A stretch of DNA of 34,914 nt. Source: Anaerolineales bacterium (GTDB taxonomy: Bacteria > Chloroflexota > Anaerolineae > Anaerolineales > Villigracilaceae). A program made the position numbers and the translations under genes. This document shows, in pieces, positions 31,064 to 34,914 of this stretch. The stretch lies in the NCBI GenBank assembly GCA_016932715.1, contig JAFGCG010000134.1, forward strand, positions 1 through 34,914. The letters run 5' to 3'. How positions within the stretch are numbered: position 1 is the first letter of the stretch; each line of letters opens with the position of its first letter. The notes below the pieces were generated by a model, which saw only the letters and a program-made list of their open reading frames with translations, was not told the origin of the DNA and made no database searches.

Positions 31064-32869
31064 CTACCCAACTAACTTCTCCATCCGGTCGATATAACCT
31101 TCCATTACCGCGAAGGTCTCCTCGACGGCTTGTGGTTTCGTCAGGTCTACGCCGGCTTTCTTCAGGACATTCAGCGAATAGTCAGAATTCCCTGACTTGA
31201 GGAATCCGAGATAGTTTTCCACGGCATTCGGTTCGCCGCGCAGGATTCTTCCGGCCAGTGCGTTCGCGCCTGAAATCCCCGTGGCGTACGCGTAGACATA
31301 GTAATCTGCGAAGAGATGCCCGAATGTGGACCATGTCATGCCGAGGCGCTCGCGGTCCAGGTCGAAGCCCGGACCGAATCCCTCGGCGAAGAGGTCCGCC
31401 ATCAGCTCGATCATGGAATCGGCGATGAGCGGCTCGCCGCGTTCGACGCGCTGGTGCGTCTCCAGTTCGAAGCGCGCCAGGGTCGGCATCTGGAAGAAGT
31501 AGCGGAAGAAATTCCCGCCGACCGCTTCTTCGATCAACGCCAGCTGGAAGTTCTTGTCTGTGACAGTGTTCAACAAGTGTCCGCGCATCATGGCCTGGTG
31601 GAAGTTGGATGCCACCTCGGCGACGAAGAGGGAGTACTCGGAGTAGATGAAAGGCTGATTCTTCCAGGTGAGATAGGAATGCATGGAGTGACCCAGTTCG
31701 TGCGCCAGCGTGCTCATGCTGGTCACTTCATCCGTGTAGTTCATGTTGATGAATGGATGAGTTCCCTGCGAACCCCACGAGAAGGCGCCTTCGCCTTTGC
31801 CCTGATTTGGGTAAACATCCACCCAGCGTTCCTGCAGGCAGCCCCGCCGGACCGTCTCGACATATTCATTGCCCAGCGGCGTGAGGCTTTCGCAAATCAA
31901 CTCCACGCCTCTTTCGAAGGGTACTTTTACTTTCCTCTTCACGATGGGAGCCCACATATCATAGTAGGAAAGCTTCTTGAGCCCAAGCGCCTTGCGCCGG
32001 ATCTCGAAATAACGATGCCAGACCGGCAGGTTCTTCCTGAAGGTGTCGATCAAATTATGGAAAACATCCGTAGGGATATTCAGGTCGAAAAGGGAGGCGG
32101 CCAGTGACGACTCGTGTTTGCGAGCCCGCATGTAGAAGACGTTGGCTTTGATGGAGTGAGCCAGATTGCTTGCAAGCGTATTCTTGTGCTCGATGTATTT
32201 GTCCATGTAATTTTCGTACGCGCGGCGGCGCGCTTTGCGGTCAGGGTTGTGCATGAGATTGACGATCGTCCCTTGAGCAAGATCGAGCACTTTGCCTGTG
32301 CTGTCCTTGATGGGTTTGAACGTGAAATCCGCATTGGTCAGCATGCTGGTCGAGTTGGCTGGACCCTGCAAGGGATCGCTGACCAGTCCAAGCAGTTCCT
32401 CCACTTCCGCCGAGCGCACATGCGCCTGCCTGCGGAAGAGATCATCGAAGTAATGCCTGTACGCAGCCAGTTTTTCGTTCTCGTTCATCCAGGCCTCGAG
32501 CTTGTCTCTTCCAATTGCCAAAACCTCGGGCTGCAAAAACGAAACGGCTGATAAAACCTGCCCGGACATGCTCTGGCCCTTGCTGCGCATTCCGGCGGCG
32601 TGCTGGTTTGTCGTATCGACGGCATAGGAAAAACCGGCATACATAAATGCCTTCTGTGTACATGAAACCAACTCATAAACTGCCTCGAGGGCTTGGAGCA
32701 AAACGGACGGGCTTTCCGCCAGACGTCCCTGATACTGTTTCATCGCCGGGATGTCTGCGAGGATCTGATTGACCTCCTTTTCCCAGGCCTCATCAGATGG
32801 GAAGACGCTCTCGGCATTCCATGTAAATTTCTTATCCAGTTTATTTCGAGGGGGAACCTTGCTCGGCAT
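31064..32869 (-). CDS. pepF: Oligoendopeptidase F (M3 metallopeptidase)
   Basis: A 601-residue zinc peptidase, the usual PepF length, that hydrolyses short peptides in the cytoplasm. Active-site HELGH at H390-E391-H394, within STLAHELGHSMHSYL, includes the two zinc histidines and the catalytic glutamate. The third zinc ligand glutamate follows in the SLFVAEVASNFHQ segment. ATG 32881 is an alternative start four codons upstream; I prefer 32869 by spacing to the purine-rich GGAAAAG. It appears to be transcribed ahead of the CpXC gene. An inverted-repeat element lies upstream at 32959-33027. Confidence 0.92.
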   Translation of the reverse strand: MPSKVPPRNKLDKKFTWNAESVFPSDEAWEKEVNQILADIPAMKQYQGRLAESPSVLLQALEAVYELVSCTQKAFMYAGFSYAVDTTNQHAAGMRSKGQSMSGQVLSAVSFLQPEVLAIGRDKLEAWMNENEKLAAYRHYFDDLFRRQAHVRSAEVEELLGLVSDPLQGPANSTSMLTNADFTFKPIKDSTGKVLDLAQGTIVNLMHNPDRKARRRAYENYMDKYIEHKNTLASNLAHSIKANVFYMRARKHESSLAASLFDLNIPTDVFHNLIDTFRKNLPVWHRYFEIRRKALGLKKLSYYDMWAPIVKRKVKVPFERGVELICESLTPLGNEYVETVRRGCLQERWVDVYPNQGKGEGAFSWGSQGTHPFINMNYTDEVTSMSTLAHELGHSMHSYLTWKNQPFIYSEYSLFVAEVASNFHQAMMRGHLLNTVTDKNFQLALIEEAVGGNFFRYFFQMPTLARFELETHQRVERGEPLIADSMIELMADLFAEGFGPGFDLDRERLGMTWSTFGHLFADYYVYAYATGISGANALAGRILRGEPNAVENYLGFLKSGNSDYSLNVLKKAGVDLTKPQAVEETFAVMEGYIDRMEKLVG

Positions 32870-32958
32870 ATTCTTTTCCATTCCTTAACTTGTAAACGCT
32901 TCAGACTCACGAATAGCTGCTTCCGTTCCGTTCGATTTTACCACCCGCCCCTTCCCTT

Positions 32959-33045
32959 CCTCCCCCAAATCTGATGATAAGAATTTGGATTGGCATTCAG
33001 CCTTTGCCTTGGCAGATTTGGGGGAGGTGCCGAAGGCGGAGGGGG
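32959..33045. repeat. Inverted repeat element, copy B
   Basis: A perfect 15-bp inverted repeat, CCTCCCCCAAATCTG (32959-32973) with CAGATTTGGGGGAGG (33013-33027), 39-base centre, then GTGCCGAAGGCGGAGGGGG (33028-33045) abutting the kinase stop. The right half matches the element at 9547-9602. No transposase; resembles a small non-autonomous (MITE-like) repeat. Confidence 0.65.
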
Positions 33046-34575
33046 TCAGCGCGGCAGGGAGAAACAGATCCTCGCCCCGGAATCAGGCTGCGGGTCCACC
33101 CAGATGCGGCCGCCATGCGCCTCGACGATCGCGCGCGCAAGATAAAGCCCCAGCCCGGCGCCCTTGGTCTGTTTGACGGCGTTCGTCGAACGATAGAACC
33201 GGTCGAAGATGTGCGGCAGATCCCTGGCATCGATGCCCGGTCCCTGATCGCTGACGCAGACGACGACCTGTTCGGGCCGCACCTGACCGCTGATTTTGAT
33301 CTCGCCTTGCGGTGCGTATTTGATCGCGTTGGAAACCAGATTGATGAGCACCTGTTCGATGCGGGTTTCATCTGCCAGCAGGACCGGGAAATTTTCCGGG
33401 AAGTCGGTCACGATCGTATGCTGCCCGGACTGCGATGTCAGTTTCTCTGCAACACGTTTTGCCAGGCTGGGAAGTGCAACGTCGCCTCTGCTCAAGCTCA
33501 ATCCGCCAGCCTGCAAGCGCGAGGCGTCCAGCAGGTCGTCGATCATTTTGCTGAGGCGGTCAGCCTCCTCCTCGATGACAGCCAGCGAGTCGCTGATGGT
33601 GTGCTTATCCCATCTGGCGTCATCGCGCCGCAGGGTCGAGGCGTAACCCTTGATCAGGGTGACCGGTGTGCGCAGTTCGTGGCTCACAATCGAAATGAAC
33701 GTCGATTTGATCTCATCCGCAGTGCGGAAGTGTGTAATGTCGCGTACCGAGACAATGATGTTGCGCAGCTTGCCCTCGTGGGAAAGCAGCGGCGCGTACG
33801 TGATTCCCACCGGGAGGGGAGGCGGAAGCGGGCGTTCCAAATCTCCTTCCACATACAGGGTTGCGTTCGGGGTCAGGGGCCATCCGTTTGCAATGGCTTC
33901 GTTCAACGTTGAACCTTGTGGATGGCTTGCCCAGCGCAGGACTTCATCGTGGGAAAGGCTCACAAGTTCATCGTGAGTCTTTCCGTAGATCCCTTCGAAG
34001 GCGTCGTTCACGCGTTCGATGGTCAGGTCCGCATGCAGGATTAGGATTCCATCGGCGGCGGAATCGAGCAGCGCGTCGAGGCGCTGCTTCTCGTAGGAGA
34101 CCTCTCCATAGAGACGGGCATTGAAGACCGCGATGGCAGCCTGATCGGCGAAGGATTGCAGGAGGACGCGATCGTTGGGCGTGAACAGGTCGGGGTAATT
34201 GCGGAAGATGAAGATGACGCCGATGACTTGTCCATGGGCGGCGAGGGGCAGCGCTGTGCCGTTGAGAAGGCCCATGCTGGCAGTGTAGGTCAACTCCTTC
34301 AGCATGCGATTCAGTTCATTGAGGTTCAGTTCGCGGACGTTTTCCTCTGCCAGCAAAGGAGTGAGGTAACTCAGAAAAGCGGGAGCAATTCCATGCGCGG
34401 TCGCGACGCGCCAGCCTTCCTCCTTCAGCGCGATGATGCCTGCCTGGCCCGCCAGCATTTCAATGGCGATCCGCAGGATACGCGCGAGCAGTTTCTCAAG
34501 ATCGAGTTCCTGAGTGAGGGCGCGCGATATTTCGAGCAGGTAGTCACGCTGTCTGACGCGGAAATCCGGGAGCAT
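33046..34575 (-). CDS. GAF-PAS hybrid sensor histidine kinase
   Basis: A 509-residue cytoplasmic kinase with no membrane helix. Order: N-terminal helix, GAF domain (about 20-155; LLARILRIAIEML ... GVIFIFRNYPDLFTPNDRVLLQSFADQAAIAV), PAS domain (about 163-285; DSAADGILIL ... IVSVRDIT), HisKA with phospho-acceptor H299 in IVSHELRTPVTLIKG, and HATPase_c with NLVSNAIKYAP, SDQGPGID and GAGLGLYLA. GAF/PAS ligand pockets suggest a cytoplasmic signal, unlike the membrane kinase at 1000-2385. No response regulator is adjacent. The start has no Shine-Dalgarno site; TACATT lies five bases upstream. Its stop abuts the inverted repeat at 32959-33045. Confidence 0.93.
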   Translation of the reverse strand: MLPDFRVRQRDYLLEISRALTQELDLEKLLARILRIAIEMLAGQAGIIALKEEGWRVATAHGIAPAFLSYLTPLLAEENVRELNLNELNRMLKELTYTASMGLLNGTALPLAAHGQVIGVIFIFRNYPDLFTPNDRVLLQSFADQAAIAVFNARLYGEVSYEKQRLDALLDSAADGILILHADLTIERVNDAFEGIYGKTHDELVSLSHDEVLRWASHPQGSTLNEAIANGWPLTPNATLYVEGDLERPLPPPLPVGITYAPLLSHEGKLRNIIVSVRDITHFRTADEIKSTFISIVSHELRTPVTLIKGYASTLRRDDARWDKHTISDSLAVIEEEADRLSKMIDDLLDASRLQAGGLSLSRGDVALPSLAKRVAEKLTSQSGQHTIVTDFPENFPVLLADETRIEQVLINLVSNAIKYAPQGEIKISGQVRPEQVVVCVSDQGPGIDARDLPHIFDRFYRSTNAVKQTKGAGLGLYLARAIVEAHGGRIWVDPQPDSGARICFSLPR

Positions 34576-34580
34576 AGTGA

Positions 34581-34586
34581 AATGTA
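34581..34586 (-). promoter_or_regulatory. Probable -10 element of the orphan kinase gene
   Basis: Minus-strand TACATT ends five bases before ATG 34575. TTCACA lies 18 bases further upstream as a possible -35. A leaderless or near-leaderless transcript is predicted. Confidence 0.4.
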
Positions 34587-34665
34587 ATGCAATTTTATCA
34601 CCGCTGTGAAGTGATTGCCGCTTCGGGTAACCAACCGGTATTTGTCCTCATGCCAAAAACTGGAC

Positions 34666-34693
34666 TTGACAAAACCTTAATAGGATATAAAAT
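34666..34693 (+). promoter_or_regulatory. Consensus promoter of the trp-type leader
   Basis: A perfect TTGACA (34666-34671), 16-base spacer, TAAAAT (34688-34693; TATAAA at 34686 overlaps it). Transcription should begin near 34700, about 30 bases before the leader peptide ATG. Confidence 0.85.
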
Positions 34694-34729
34694 AGTATTT
34701 ATCTCTAATTAATCTAATTGCGGAGGGCA

Positions 34730-34786
34730 ATGATCCACAGCCTGGTTTGGTCGCCAATCCAGGAGTACTGGAGATGGCTGTGGTGA
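34730..34786 (+). CDS. Tryptophan-rich leader peptide of a trp-type attenuator
   Basis: ATG 34730 to TGA 34784-34786 encodes MIHSLVWSPIQEYWRWLW, 18 residues with four tryptophans (W7, W14, W16, W18); three fall in the last five codons. Trp averages a little over 1% of residues, so the clustering is not chance composition. GGAGGG (34722-34727) is a ribosome-binding site with short spacing. The peptide lies between a consensus promoter and an intrinsic terminator that begins 11 bases after its stop: the layout of trpL. Its function would be as a ribosome-stalling sensor of charged tRNA-Trp, not as a protein product. It is too short for automated gene finding. Confidence 0.83.
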   Translation: MIHSLVWSPIQEYWRWLW

Positions 34787-34832
34787 GCTAGTGGCGAAAC
34801 CGACCGCACCGCGCGCGTCGGTTTGTTTTTTT
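34735..34832 (+). promoter_or_regulatory. Attenuator RNA: alternative hairpins and terminator
   Basis: Pairings visible: CCACAGCC (34735-34742) with GGCTGTGG (34776-34783, covering codons W16-W18); inside or competing, CCTGGTTTGG (34741-34750) with CCAATCCAGG (34754-34763); candidate antiterminator GGTTT-(GGT)-CGCC (34744-34755) with GGCGAAACC (34793-34801); terminator stem AAACCGAC (34797-34804) with GTCGGTTT (34817-34824) followed by G and seven Ts (to 34832). The antiterminator shares 34797-34801 with the terminator arm, so the two are exclusive. The exact stalling geometry is not resolved from sequence alone. Confidence 0.7.
34797..34832 (+). terminator. Attenuator terminator
   Basis: Eight-base-pair stem AAACCGAC/GTCGGTTT around a GC-rich 12-base loop that can extend the stem, then GTTTTTTT. 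It would end leader transcripts when the leader peptide is translated without stalling. Confidence 0.85.
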
Positions 34833-34914
34833 GGTTCTCCCGTATTTGGCGGGAAAAGGCTCAACCACGAAGGGCACGAAGCACACAAAGGGAGGAACAA
34901 GGTTTGATTTTACG

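Noticed and set aside
34863-34890. Short iterated words such as CCACGAAGGGCACGAAG, and ACAGATGAACACAGATGA at 14404
   Set aside because: Such low-complexity intergenic words are common in environmental genomes; no structure or gene is associated with them here.
34709-34900. Minus-strand open frame across the attenuator
   Set aside because: It is antisense to the promoter, leader peptide and terminator and has no family features.
34904-34914. Possible TTG start of the attenuated gene eight bases after GGGAGG (34890-34895)
   Set aside because: Only three codons are visible, so no coding evidence exists; the true start may lie beyond the window.

Overview
The window reads as a chromosomal segment of a moderately GC-rich bacterium. 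It is most likely Chloroflexota, class Anaerolineae; this is inferred from the gene families present (paired sigma factor/DUF5667 genes, DUF3048 lipoproteins carrying a B-like repeat, CpXC protein, M3 oligopeptidase, PAS/GAF kinases) and from the many short palindromic intergenic repeats. No rRNA, tRNA, phage, transposase, toxin-antitoxin or CRISPR locus is visible. Two signals recur: genes with good Shine-Dalgarno sites, and genes with none but with a -10 box 5-8 bases before the start codon, suggesting leaderless mRNAs.

Layout. 1-295: tandem hairpins and a closed, RNA-like fold. 296-2385: OmpR-type two-component system. 2393-4052: lytic transglycosylase and a four-helix membrane protein, the latter behind a near-perfect sigma-70 promoter whose spacer holds a GAAC-N4-GTTC palindrome (SOS/LexA type). 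4200-8401: a tight minus-strand operon of two SPFH/band-7-like membrane proteins and pseudouridine-5'-phosphate glycosidase. 8465-9540: PHP-domain phosphoesterase and cold-shock protein with terminator. 9629-12920: two tandem copies of a sigma factor + DUF5667 membrane protein + terminator unit. 13034-13318: methyltransferase remnant. 13420-14394: ornithine cyclodeaminase family. 14453-17760: thiolase, DinB, 3-hydroxybutyryl-CoA dehydrogenase and a DUF218 protein, with DinB flanked by two related inverted repeats. 18019-22694: glycine-rich membrane protein, AlkD-like glycosylase and two tandem DUF3048 lipoproteins. 22732-25608: HIT protein, divergent xseA-xseB, DUF212 protein and a small helical protein. 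25613-29554: murJ, a phased array of DnaA-box-like sites, a PLD-family lipoprotein and a LmbE-type deacetylase. 29592-34575: CpXC protein, oligoendopeptidase F and a GAF-PAS histidine kinase.

The most striking sites are non-coding. The right end (34666-34832) has a consensus promoter, an 18-residue leader peptide with four tryptophans (three in its last five residues) and an intrinsic terminator: the anatomy of a trp-type transcription attenuator for a gene just outside the window. Upstream of murJ, nine TTGTCCACA/TTGTGCACA motifs are spaced exactly 22 or 33 bp apart, and a tenth, degenerate one overlaps the murJ -10 box.
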